From NCBI GenBank assembly GCA_025361065.1, contig JANYAY010000058.1, positions 1 through 42,574 on the forward strand: a DNA stretch of 42,574 nucleotides. Reading direction: 5' to 3'. Shown piece after piece: positions 1 through 7,667 of the stretch (position 1 is its first letter; every line of letters begins with the position of its first letter). A program made the position numbers and the translations under genes. The notes beneath the pieces were generated by a model. It was not told the origin of the DNA. It was given only the letters and a program-made list of their open reading frames with translations, and did no database searches. The stretch is from Deltaproteobacteria bacterium (GTDB lineage Bacteria; Desulfobacterota; Syntrophia; Syntrophales; Smithellaceae).

Positions 1-121
1 TGGATAACTCTCACATGGGGGAGGGAAACTTTCTTCTGATAACAGCTTAATAATATAGATGTTTCAATGAAAATATTAAAGAAATTTTGACATTACGTCT
101 ATTCCGGCAAGGAGGTGGGAC

Positions 122-184
122 ATGAGAACTGAACTGCAACAGGACAAGATCAGTACAGACATTGGGTTTGATTTTATGATGTAA
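122..184 (+). CDS. possible 20-residue small ORF with strong ribosome binding site
   Basis: An ATG follows a near-perfect Shine-Dalgarno stretch (AAGGAGGTGGG) at a good distance and opens a 20-codon frame ending in TAA. A TTGACA hexamer lies at 87-92, but no convincing -10 box was found after it. The peptide is polar, with no signal peptide or membrane segment, and resembles nothing I recognise. It could be a leader peptide, a real small protein, or the 5' remnant of a gene lost by deletion. The strong ribosome binding site is the only real argument for it. Confidence 0.3.
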   Translation: MRTELQQDKISTDIGFDFMM

Positions 185-410
185 TTTCCCCTTTTTTATG
201 CTTTATGGGTTGCCGCAGTTTTGCCCAAAATGTTGGAAAAAACCGTCACATATAGGTCAGAGCGCCATAAACTAGCTGGAGCTGATCCTCCTTCCCCGCT
301 CCGACTGATTTTTTTGTCGGGCGGCGATAAGGAAAATCGCAACAGGATCAAAAAATGGGTGTTCCCCAAGAGAATATCAAAATAGTTCAGCTTTAATCAA
401 AAGTAAATAA
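185..410. other. intergenic stretch with no recognised gene
   Basis: No frame here has both a plausible start and length. The only structure noticed is a 5-bp hairpin (CCGAC 301-305, GTCGG 316-320) around a run of T. No promoter, RNA gene or mobile element is supported. With the repeat at 411-553 it makes up the non-coding 3' flank of the minus-strand operon that ends at 591. Confidence 0.5.
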
Positions 411-553
411 TACCAAGTTGCATTCAAAAGATAACGCGGCGGCAAGGAGGAGGCTACGCAGGCGTATTATACATACGTTGAGGAAGCCGACGACCCCGGC
501 CTGCGCCGGGGCAGGCTGTGCCAACAAAGTTAGCTAAAGAATGCGACTTGGTA
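411..553 (+). repeat. intergenic repeat family 1, copy 1
   Basis: A 143-bp element bounded by inverted arms TACCAAGTTGCATTC (411-425) and GAATGCGACTTGGTA (539-553), which pair at 14 of 15 positions, or all 15 with one wobble. The core (GATAAC, GGCGGCAAGGAGGAGG, then GAGGAAGCCGACGAC and CAACAAAGTTAGC) recurs at 6391-6511 and 31993-32112. This copy has an extra perfect hairpin CCCCGGC-ctgc-GCCGGGG at 494-511. It lies 37 bp beyond the stop codon of the glycosyltransferase gene. Confidence 0.8.
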
Positions 554-590
554 TAAGAACTGAATGAACCGAAGTAATAATACCAATTAC

Positions 591-1331
591 TTAATGCAGA
601 GAAAATATTCGAGTGAATATGAGGCGGGTGAAAGTCAGGGAGTTGCGAATAAAATCGACAAATGGGCGGAAGTGGGAAATTCTTGAGCCGTCAGGGCTAT
701 AGACAACCCGGACCGGAGTTTCCAAAACCGGCAGCCCCTTTCTTTTGGCCTGTACCAGGATCTCTACTTCAAATTGAAAGCGCTGTGCCCGGGTAGGCAA
801 AACGATGGCCTCGGGCAAAGGGTAAATGCGCATGCCGCTCTGAGAGTCGGAAAGAACAGGTCCACCCGACAGCCGGACCCAGAAATTGGAGAATTTCCGG
901 CCAAAGCGGCTCGTCCAGGGTACGTGTTTTCCAACCATGCCTTCTCTTGTCCCCACTATAATCGCCCTTGCTCCCGAAGGAATTGCGGCAATAAGATTTA
1001 GTGCATCCTCCGGGTAATGCTGGCCGTCGGCATCTATAGTAATCGCCCAGTCGGCTTCGACGGCAGCGGCGGCAAATCCGCTCATCAGGGCTGCACCCTT
1101 GCCCATATTCTTTTTATGGCCGATAATCCGAATATCTTTAATGTCTTTAATCTCATCTCGAGTATTATCAGTCGATCCGTCATTCACAACGAATACCGGA
1201 AAGCCCAGGGCCTGCGTCCGCCGGATAACCTGGGCGACAGTACCGGCATGATTGTAAACGGGGATGACAAAAGCGAAACGACCTTTCCGATTTATTTCCG
1301 GAGATAATATTTTTTCATGGACATTGCTCAT
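591..1331 (-). CDS. family 2 glycosyltransferase
   Basis: This is a GT-A fold glycosyltransferase of the dolichol-phosphate-mannose-synthase-like GT2 type, about 246 residues. The N-terminal segment FAFVIPVYNHAGTV, the nucleotide-sugar site VVNDGSTDNT and the metal-binding region ITIDADGQHYPED are all clear. No C-terminal membrane segments are obvious, so it probably acts at the cytoplasmic face of the membrane. It is the last gene of the nine-gene operon. The start chosen is the ATG two bases after the stop of the upstream FakAB-like gene. An in-frame ATG 36 bases further upstream (1367) would overlap that gene and is the alternative. GT2 genes are a regular part of aryl-polyene type clusters, so it may glycosylate the acyl product or its lipid anchor. 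That role is inferred from context. Confidence 0.85.
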   Translation of the reverse strand: MSNVHEKILSPEINRKGRFAFVIPVYNHAGTVAQVIRRTQALGFPVFVVNDGSTDNTRDEIKDIKDIRIIGHKKNMGKGAALMSGFAAAAVEADWAITIDADGQHYPEDALNLIAAIPSGARAIIVGTREGMVGKHVPWTSRFGRKFSNFWVRLSGGPVLSDSQSGMRIYPLPEAIVLPTRAQRFQFEVEILVQAKRKGLPVLETPVRVVYSPDGSRISHFRPFVDFIRNSLTFTRLIFTRIFSLH

Positions 1332-1333
1332 AA

Positions 1334-3052
1334 TTATTGCAACTCCGGCAGGAAGGCTATTGCCCATGTTCCCGGTCCCATATGGGCGCCCGAGGTCAGT
1401 GACAGCGGCTGAATAATTATTTCGGCATGCGGATAACTTTCCGCGATCAATGGCTTAATTGTATCATTGACCAAATCATAGTTATCAGAATACTCCAGCA
1501 TTATATATGCTTTTGCTTCTTTGGTCAGAGATGCCGCCAGCTTCTCCCGGGCCATCTTTATCTGATCTTCCTGATTGCGTACCACGCCGACTTTCTTTGC
1601 TCCTTCGGGTTGCGGTGATATAACCGGCTTCATCTTCAGCATGTCCCCGAAGAAGGCACTTGTTTTAGATAATCTGCCACCGGCGGCCAGATACTCCAGC
1701 TTATCCAAAAACACATATTCCTCGCAGGCCGAGACAGCCCTGGTGGCAAATATAATTGTCTTTTCCACATCATTTGTTTGATTTAAATAACGCTCAGCCG
1801 CCAGCACCATAGTCGCCAATCGGCCTGATGCGGCGCCGGTATCAATAACAATAAGCCGGTTTTGCGGATCGTGTTGTTTTTTCCATTCCACGGCAGTACT
1901 ATAATTGCCTGTGTAAATAGAACCAACACATAAATACAATACTTTTTCAAACCTCTCCAGGATGCTTTCGTAAAACTGATGTCGCTCAAAAATTGACGCC
2001 TGTGATGTTGATACTTTGATTCCCTGCCGCATTGCGGCATAAAGTTCCCCGGGATGAAGATGTGTTTCCGGCAGGCATTTTCCGCCCATATTTATATAGC
2101 TATGCAAAAGGGTGATGCCACTTTTTTTCGCATCGGCACGGGTCAGGGAACCGGCGGCATCGGTCATTATGTGCAGTCTTTTATTGGATTGGGCATTGCG
2201 CAATTCATTAATTTGCTGATTCAGATTATCGTCTTCCCAGTTTACCATGCGCCCGAGTTTTGCCGCTTCGCTTCTTATCCTTTCTCTGTTTTCCGTATGC
2301 AGATGTATTTTATAAAGATCACCTTCGGGAATAACAATCACGCTCTCTTGCTCATTGGTTATGTTCGCCAATTTCTCTGCCGATAAATTTTGTGCGGAAA
2401 CAACAAAATCAACACAGTAGCCGGTTTCCGCCTCTTCCTGAAATGCCGGAGAAATATGCAGACGATTTTTGAACAGTTCCATGATCGGCCGGTATTCGCG
2501 CGCGGTTGGGGCGAGGGAAGAGAAAAAACCTTCAAAGAAAATATACATTCCTAAAGCACCGGCATCCACAACCCCGGCCTTTTTTAATTTCGGCAGCATT
2601 TCGCAGGTGTCGTGGACTGATTTTTCCAAACGATTAATCAGGGAATCGATTGCCTCCTGATCGAAGATAGCTGCACCGGATGTCAGGGATTCCGCCAGTG
2701 CATCGAATACTGAAAGCATTGTGCCCGGACGGGGATCATTTACAGCCTTCCAGGCGCGCGCGCGTCCTTCCTGCGCGCAATCATAAATGTTTGCCGCAGA
2801 ATCAATCCGGTAGAATGCCGAAAAAAATCTGGAGGCAATATTGCCGGAATTACCGCGGGCGGACAAAAGGAGCTGGCGGATAATTGTTTCTTTTTCCTGG
2901 TGGTCCATCAGCAATGGTGTCAGGCTGATGAAGAGATTACGGCCGGTATCACCATCGGCTACGGGAAAAACATTAATCGAATCGAGTAAATCCGCCCAGG
3001 CGGCAACACGTTCCACTCCGGCAATAAAGGCTTTGCGCAATACCTCATCCAT
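1334..3052 (-). CDS. FakA-DegV fusion: DAK2-domain kinase joined to a DegV fatty-acid-binding domain
   Basis: This 572-residue protein joins two partners that are usually separate. Residues about 1-200 are a DhaL/DAK2 kinase domain with the ATP/Mg motifs DGDTGRN (33-39), ARGNSG and VDAGALG. Residues about 200-290 match the FakA middle domain. From about 295 to the end is a DegV domain, with ITDAAGS-like start (IMTDAAGS), a STSQAS lipid-head-group motif, GSIYTGNYSTA and AAGGRLSKTS. In the Firmicutes FakA/FakB system DegV proteins hold a free fatty acid while FakA phosphorylates the carboxyl group. Here DegV replaces the usual FakA C-terminal region. The start overlaps the thioesterase stop as ATGGATGA, so translation is probably coupled. 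In this operon it may make an acyl-phosphate from an acid released by the thioesterase; that is inference. Confidence 0.85.
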   Translation of the reverse strand: MDEVLRKAFIAGVERVAAWADLLDSINVFPVADGDTGRNLFISLTPLLMDHQEKETIIRQLLLSARGNSGNIASRFFSAFYRIDSAANIYDCAQEGRARAWKAVNDPRPGTMLSVFDALAESLTSGAAIFDQEAIDSLINRLEKSVHDTCEMLPKLKKAGVVDAGALGMYIFFEGFFSSLAPTAREYRPIMELFKNRLHISPAFQEEAETGYCVDFVVSAQNLSAEKLANITNEQESVIVIPEGDLYKIHLHTENRERIRSEAAKLGRMVNWEDDNLNQQINELRNAQSNKRLHIMTDAAGSLTRADAKKSGITLLHSYINMGGKCLPETHLHPGELYAAMRQGIKVSTSQASIFERHQFYESILERFEKVLYLCVGSIYTGNYSTAVEWKKQHDPQNRLIVIDTGAASGRLATMVLAAERYLNQTNDVEKTIIFATRAVSACEEYVFLDKLEYLAAGGRLSKTSAFFGDMLKMKPVISPQPEGAKKVGVVRNQEDQIKMAREKLAASLTKEAKAYIMLEYSDNYDLVNDTIKPLIAESYPHAEIIIQPLSLTSGAHMGPGTWAIAFLPELQ

Positions 3053-3470
3053 TGGAAAAACCTAAAGCCCGGCGGATATCATCCGGAATCTTGAAGATCG
3101 TTTCCATTTCCGGAGCCTTTACCGTCACCTGTTCGGTGCGGCCGCGGGCGCAGATTTTACCATCATCCGCCTTATGAATTTCAAAATCGACAACAAGTTT
3201 TACGCGTGCGTCCACAAGTGTCGCCTTGATAATAATTTCATCGCGGTAGCGCAACGGATAGATATGCTTTGTTGAAGTTCGAATTATGGGGAAAATTAAT
3301 TTATATTGCTCATAGTAGGAATATAAATTTACACCGCAACTATCGAAAAGTGCGGCACGGGCAATTTCAAAATAGTTCAGATAGTTGCCGTGCCAGACTA
3401 TCTGCATGGGATCGAGATCAAAAAAAGGCACACAATATTTTACTTCGATACTTTTTCTATTTTCATCCAT
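3045..3470 (-). CDS. hotdog-fold acyl-CoA/ACP thioesterase (4HBT family)
   Basis: A 141-residue single-domain hotdog protein. The family signature is complete: PFFDLDPMQIVWHGNYLNYF with the catalytic Asp of the 4-hydroxybenzoyl-CoA-thioesterase class, followed by IARAALFD. Near-identical DxDPMQxVWHGNY signatures are familiar from thioesterases of aryl-polyene clusters (recalled, not searched). It would hydrolyse an aryl- or acyl-thioester to the free acid. The gene is locked between its neighbours: its ATG shares one base with the lyase stop (TAATG), and its stop overlaps the FakAB-like start by 8 bases. A free acid released here could feed the fatty-acid-kinase fusion encoded next; that order is inferred. 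Confidence 0.9.
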   Translation of the reverse strand: MDENRKSIEVKYCVPFFDLDPMQIVWHGNYLNYFEIARAALFDSCGVNLYSYYEQYKLIFPIIRTSTKHIYPLRYRDEIIIKATLVDARVKLVVDFEIHKADDGKICARGRTEQVTVKAPEMETIFKIPDDIRRALGFSNG

Positions 3471-5056
3471 TATTTAATCCTAAAGAAATCAGAATACCTG
3501 ATGGCAATGCACATACGTTCAATGTCCGCATCCAATGGCCTGTCTTCAATTACCGGTTCACTGACCAAGCGGATTTTTTCGTGAACCTTGGCCAATAATG
3601 GCCTTACTTTCACATTCTGCCGAATATCACAGGCCTGTGCTGCCGCCAGAAGATGTATCGACAAAACGCGTTCCGTTAAAGTGCAGATTCTTTCTGCATC
3701 GCGTGCCGCAATTGTCCCCATACTGACCTTGTCCTGATTATGCGATTCCGTAGAACGCGAAAACGATGCCGCGGGCATTGTTCCTTTTAAAGCCTCCGCC
3801 GTCAGAGCTGATGAAGAAATAGACATCGCCTTAAAACCATGACGCAGACCGGCTTCCTGGGCGGACATTCTTACTAAATCACCCGGCAATCCCCTGTTTA
3901 AATTCGGATCAACCAAGAGCATCGTCTGGCGGTCACACATATCGGCAACTGAAGCCAATGCCGCTTTCAGTCCGTCCATGGCAAAAGCAATATGTCCGCC
4001 GTAAAAATTGCCGCCCATGATAACCGTACCCGATGCCGGATCAAATATAGGATTGTCATTGGAACTATTGGCTTCAATTTCCACCCATTTCCTTATCCAG
4101 GAAAGAGCGTCGCACAATACACCCAATACCTGCGGCGCACAGCGCAGGGAGTAAGGATCCTGAAGTGTTTCCAGTGTATCATCTTCCAGTTGATTTGCCG
4201 ATACTTTTGCCGCGAGCAAGCGGGCAATCTGCGCGGCCACAAAAGTCTGGCCGGGAAAAGGTTTAGCCTCCGCCAGAACCGGATGGTAATGATGAGCGTT
4301 ACCTTTTAAGGCATGAACACAAAGCGCCGTGGAATAGACGGCGCCATTTAAAATACGGGTTGCTCTTTCTACGGCCAGCGCGGCAATTCCGGTCATGGTA
4401 GTAGTACCGTTGACCATGGAAAGCGGCTCTTTGGGCAAATACTTATACGGTTTGAGTCCGGTTTTTTTTAAGGCGCGAACCGTCGGCATTCTTTCGTCGC
4501 GATAAATAACTTCCCGTTCACCGGCGAGGCAGGCGCCAATATAAGACATCGGCGTCAAATCGCCGGACGCTCCGACGGATCCTTCACAGGGAACGACCGG
4601 CGTTATTCCGGAATTTAAGAAATCCGCCATTTGCTGTAACAGCGCGACAGACACCCCCGAATACCCCCGGGCGAGGCAAATTATCCGGCACAACATCGCA
4701 CCGCGCGTTTCCTCAATACCGATGGGTTCCCCCGTGCCACAGCCATGAAAACGGAAAATATTTTCACCGTTTTTCAGGGCTACATTCAGGGACATCCTGC
4801 TGCCACATGATTTACCATACCCGGTGTTCACTCCATAAACAGGTACATCCCGGCGCAGCGATTCCATGAGCATTTGCTGCGTTTTTTTCATCCGCTGCAA
4901 AAAGCCTTTATCTTTGCTTATCCTGACTCCAACGCCATCGCGCGCGACGCGGATGATATCATCAAAACAGATATTGCCTCCGTCGATAACAACAACGGGC
5001 CGGCTGCCAAATTTCTTCACGGTTAAATCATCACTTTCTGTTTGAATCCCGCTCAC
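3470..5056 (-). CDS. aromatic amino acid ammonia-lyase (HAL/TAL/PAL family, MIO enzyme)
   Basis: A complete 528-residue MIO-dependent lyase. The Ala-Ser-Gly triad that forms the electrophilic cofactor is at 163-165 in GSVGASGDLTPMS, and the catalytic Tyr lies in YGVNTGYG (Tyr74). The segment that sets amino-acid selectivity reads NIFRFHGCGTG, giving Phe103-His104 where bacterial tyrosine ammonia-lyase has His-Leu. No hut genes are nearby. The neighbours (CoA ligase, KS/CLF, thioesterase) point to a biosynthetic lyase making cinnamate or coumarate as a starter, not histidine breakdown. The longest frame starts at a GTG that sits in the loop of a repeat-borne hairpin with no Shine-Dalgarno. A GTG at 5020 (giving VKKFGSRP) is a real alternative start. 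Product specificity cannot be fixed by eye. Confidence 0.88.
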   Translation of the reverse strand: MSGIQTESDDLTVKKFGSRPVVVIDGGNICFDDIIRVARDGVGVRISKDKGFLQRMKKTQQMLMESLRRDVPVYGVNTGYGKSCGSRMSLNVALKNGENIFRFHGCGTGEPIGIEETRGAMLCRIICLARGYSGVSVALLQQMADFLNSGITPVVPCEGSVGASGDLTPMSYIGACLAGEREVIYRDERMPTVRALKKTGLKPYKYLPKEPLSMVNGTTTMTGIAALAVERATRILNGAVYSTALCVHALKGNAHHYHPVLAEAKPFPGQTFVAAQIARLLAAKVSANQLEDDTLETLQDPYSLRCAPQVLGVLCDALSWIRKWVEIEANSSNDNPIFDPASGTVIMGGNFYGGHIAFAMDGLKAALASVADMCDRQTMLLVDPNLNRGLPGDLVRMSAQEAGLRHGFKAMSISSSALTAEALKGTMPAASFSRSTESHNQDKVSMGTIAARDAERICTLTERVLSIHLLAAAQACDIRQNVKVRPLLAKVHEKIRLVSEPVIEDRPLDADIERMCIAIRYSDFFRIK

Positions 5057-5143
5057 GCGGGACGAACGTTAATGCTCCGCAGCTTGCTGCAATATAATGA
5101 CGCTCATTTCATGCCTCGCAAGCGAGCTCGCGAGATGGTTGAT
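5043..5143 (-). repeat. intergenic repeat family 2, copy A
   Basis: A 101-bp stretch whose reverse complement matches 22567-22668 along its whole length, by eye about four bases in five. Shared blocks include ATCAACCA, CTCGCTT, CGTCATTATAT, ATTAACG and GTCCCGCGTGAG. It contains several small hairpins, one of them perfect with a GNRA-type loop (TCCCGC-gtga-GCGGGA, read on the minus strand). It fills the gap between the radical SAM stop and the lyase gene and runs over the first codons of the lyase frame. Confidence 0.75.
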
Positions 5144-5147
5144 AAAA

Positions 5148-6377
5148 CTAATCGCGTTTACGCGGTTTATATGTATTGTCCGCTTTTTCCTTTTCCATAA
5201 CTTTTTTCAGAAGTTTAAACATTTTGTAATTTTGCGGCTCTTCCTCGTAGAACTTGTCCCAGACATAATAATACATTTCCTGAAGCTTCTCCGGGGCCAT
5301 CAACTTGGGCTGGAATACCACTTTGCCGCAGGTGTAATTGTTCCAGTCGTAGGAAAATATTCTGCCGGCGTTATGCAAATCGTCAAACGTCCGGGTGTGC
5401 GGAAACGGCGTCAATACTGTAAACTCAGCCATATCAAGCTCAATTTCGAGCAGAAAATCAACCAGCCGCTTGATATAATCTTCCGTATGATAATCGAGTC
5501 CCAAAAGAATGCTGCCTTCCACGCCGATGCCGTAATCGTGATACCGTTTAATGCGGTCACGGATAAAATCGGAAGAATCAAATATCGCCTGATAAACAAA
5601 CCAGGCACCCGCCTGTGCCGCCAGATCCAATACCTTATCATCATCTTCAATAGGATGGCAGCACCATTTCTTTTTCAGGGGAATCATTTCTTTAAACAGA
5701 CCAATTTCCCAATCTTTGTCCTGAGCCAGCGAATTATCGACAATGAAAAGCCGGTTGTTATCAATGCTCGCCATTTCTGCAATGACTTTATCAAAAGGGC
5801 GGGGCCTGAAATTACGTCCACCTAAAAAATTAACACAACAGGGATAGCAATTGAAACGGCAGCCGCGGGAAGCATGAACCAGATCGACCATCTGCACACC
5901 GCGGTAATTATACATATCCCGGTTTAAAATGCTGCGCCGGGCCGTTCCGACACTTTCAATCGGCAGAAAATCATGCATGTAGTTATAAACTTTTTGCAGT
6001 TTGTTGTTTTTTAAATCGGTAAAGACTTTTTCCATCCGGCCTTCCGCCTCGCCCAGGAAAACGGCATCCGCATGCAATTCAGTTTCTTCGGCATGCAGCA
6101 TGGTGGCAATGCCGCCGAATATTACCTTGATGCCTTTTGCCCGGAAAGTGTCGGCAATTTCCCAGCCGCGTTTGGTCTGCACGGTCAACATCATGGATAT
6201 GCCGACCAGATCGGCTCCCGATTCGAAATCAATGGGTTCAACGTTTTCATCGATGAACTCCACTTCCACATCGGCCGGCAGCGCTGCGGCCATCACAACC
6301 GGGCCATGCGGCGGCAGGGTGAAGCGCGTCTGACGTTCCAGTTTTTCCCATTTAGGATATATTAGTTTGAATTTCAT
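5148..6377 (-). CDS. B12-binding-domain radical SAM protein
   Basis: 409 residues. An N-terminal Rossmann-like cobalamin-binding-type domain (about 1-130, with DLVGISMMLTVQ and IKVIFGGI) is followed by a radical SAM barrel. The [4Fe-4S] motif is CX3CX2C at Cys173, Cys177 and Cys180 in HASRGCRFNCYPCC. The N-terminal domain lacks a DxHxxG motif, as is common in this class, so cobalamin may bind base-off without a protein His, or not at all. Family members methylate unactivated carbons, rearrange rings or couple radicals; this one's reaction cannot be read from sequence. It lies in the same direction as the lyase/KS operon, flanked on both sides by intergenic repeats. Its GAGGGG ribosome site lies just outside the repeat at 6391. 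An oxygen-independent tailoring role is inferred. Confidence 0.85.
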   Translation of the reverse strand: MKFKLIYPKWEKLERQTRFTLPPHGPVVMAAALPADVEVEFIDENVEPIDFESGADLVGISMMLTVQTKRGWEIADTFRAKGIKVIFGGIATMLHAEETELHADAVFLGEAEGRMEKVFTDLKNNKLQKVYNYMHDFLPIESVGTARRSILNRDMYNYRGVQMVDLVHASRGCRFNCYPCCVNFLGGRNFRPRPFDKVIAEMASIDNNRLFIVDNSLAQDKDWEIGLFKEMIPLKKKWCCHPIEDDDKVLDLAAQAGAWFVYQAIFDSSDFIRDRIKRYHDYGIGVEGSILLGLDYHTEDYIKRLVDFLLEIELDMAEFTVLTPFPHTRTFDDLHNAGRIFSYDWNNYTCGKVVFQPKLMAPEKLQEMYYYVWDKFYEEEPQNYKMFKLLKKVMEKEKADNTYKPRKRD

Positions 6378-6390
6378 TTCCCCTCTTTTA

Positions 6391-6511
6391 TACCGCTTCG
6401 CTTTCTTCGGCTAACTTTGTTGGCTACGTCGTCGGCTTCCTCAGCGTATTGGTAATGCGCCTGCGGAGCCTCCTCCTTGCCGCCTCGTTATCCTGTGAAA
6501 TCGAAACGGCA
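6391..6511 (-). repeat. intergenic repeat family 1, copy 2
   Basis: A 121-bp element in inverse orientation to copy 1. Read on the minus strand, the arms are TGCCGTTTCGATTTC (6511-6497) and the complement of TACCGCTTCGCTTTC (6391-6405). They pair at 14 of 15 positions if G-U pairs are allowed, although both arms differ from those of copy 1. The core is almost identical to copy 1. It begins 6 bp beyond the acyl-CoA dehydrogenase stop codon and ends 13 bp before the radical SAM start. Confidence 0.8.
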
Positions 6512-6517
6512 TGATGT

Positions 6518-7660
6518 TTATGATGTTATTGCCTTGGCAATAATAACCTTCATTATTTCATTAGTGCCGGCAAGAATGCGCGTGATGCGGATGTCGCGCC
6601 AGGCACGGGCAATCGGATATTCTTCACAATAGCCATAGCCGCCAAACAGCTGCAAACAACGGTCGGCCACGCGCCAGGCCATCTCGGTGATCCAGAACTT
6701 CGCCATGGAGACGTCAATGACGACAGTGTTTTTCTGCCAGTGTTCCACTATCATTTTATCTACAAAAGTCCGGCCAATCCTGACTTCCGCCGCCATCTCC
6801 GCCAGAACAAACTGTGTGTTTTGAAATCCGGTTAACGGTTTGCCAAACAGCTGCCGGCTTTTGCAATAGCGAATCGTTTCTTCCAGCATGAATTCTGCCG
6901 CAGTCTGTGCACCGATGGTGCAGATCAGGCGTTCCTGCTGGAGATTGGTCATCAGATTTTTAAAGCCGGTGCCTTTTTTGCCCAAACGGTTTTTCTTGGG
7001 AATCCGGCAATCGGCAAAAAATAGTTCCGCCGTATCCTGGCTGCGCCAGCCGATTTTGTTGAGCCGTTTGCCTTTGACGAAACCCGGCGTTTCCGCCTCC
7101 GCCAGAAACAAATCAACCGCGGCGTGGGGATTGGCTTCCCGGGGATCTTTGGCCGCCACAATCACCAAATCGCAATTGATTCCATTCGAAATAAACGTTT
7201 TCTGGCCATTGAGAATAAAGAAATCGCCGTCTTCCACAGCAGTGGTCTGAATACCGGCCAGGTCGCTACCTGTCTGAGGTTCCGACATGGCAATCGCCGT
7301 CAGTAAATCACCACTGATGCAGCCCGGCAGATATTTCTTCTTTTGCTCTTCGGAGGCCAGTTGGACAATATAGGGCACCACTACGTCGCCATGCAGGCGC
7401 GCGGAAAGCCCATAAAAGTTGGCTTTGGCCATCTCTTCAATCAATATGGCTGAATAAAGAAAGTCGGCACCCTGACCACCGTATTCGGGCGACACGGACG
7501 TGCATAAAAACCCATTATCTCCCAGTTTCTTCCAGGCCCAGCGGGGAACAATTCCGTCTTCTTCCCACTGGTCCACATGGGGAACAATTTCTTTTTCCAG
7601 AAATCTCCGGAAAGACGCCCGAAAAATGCGATGTTCTTCCTGATAAGGTACAATTTCCAT
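6518..7660 (-). CDS. acyl-CoA dehydrogenase (long-chain type)
   Basis: A 380-residue FAD enzyme of the acyl-CoA dehydrogenase superfamily with all three domains: N-terminal helices, the beta domain with AIAMSEPQTGSDLAG and NGQKTFISNG, and a C-terminal helical domain with QLFGGYGYCEEYPIAR. The position of the usual catalytic Glu (IYEGT in MCAD) is ILAGT, so Ala replaces it. A Glu pair in MLEETIRYCKSRQLFG suggests the base sits in helix G, as in long-chain enzymes. The gene starts 7 bases after the ligase stop. In the operon it would introduce a 2,3-double bond (or the reverse) in an acyl-CoA, presumably passing electrons to ETF. Its exact step in a polyketide-like pathway is unknown. Classical aryl-polyene clusters do not carry such a gene. 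Confidence 0.88.
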   Translation of the reverse strand: MEIVPYQEEHRIFRASFRRFLEKEIVPHVDQWEEDGIVPRWAWKKLGDNGFLCTSVSPEYGGQGADFLYSAILIEEMAKANFYGLSARLHGDVVVPYIVQLASEEQKKKYLPGCISGDLLTAIAMSEPQTGSDLAGIQTTAVEDGDFFILNGQKTFISNGINCDLVIVAAKDPREANPHAAVDLFLAEAETPGFVKGKRLNKIGWRSQDTAELFFADCRIPKKNRLGKKGTGFKNLMTNLQQERLICTIGAQTAAEFMLEETIRYCKSRQLFGKPLTGFQNTQFVLAEMAAEVRIGRTFVDKMIVEHWQKNTVVIDVSMAKFWITEMAWRVADRCLQLFGGYGYCEEYPIARAWRDIRITRILAGTNEIMKVIIAKAITS

Positions 7661-7667
7661 TATCTGC

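Noticed and set aside
411-553. Repeat family 1 as a MITE with TA target duplication
   Set aside because: The ends form inverted arms flanked by TA, but the arm sequences differ between copies while still pairing, which a transposase-recognised end would not do; no related transposase is in the window.
3470-5056. Assignment of the lyase as hutH (histidine degradation)
   Set aside because: No hutU, hutI or hutG nearby; the selectivity pair and operon partners point to an aromatic starter unit.
5097-5825. 242-codon plus-strand frame opposite the radical SAM gene
   Set aside because: Its hydrophobic look comes from the antisense of AT-rich codons; the opposite frame has an intact CX3CX2C motif and ribosome site.
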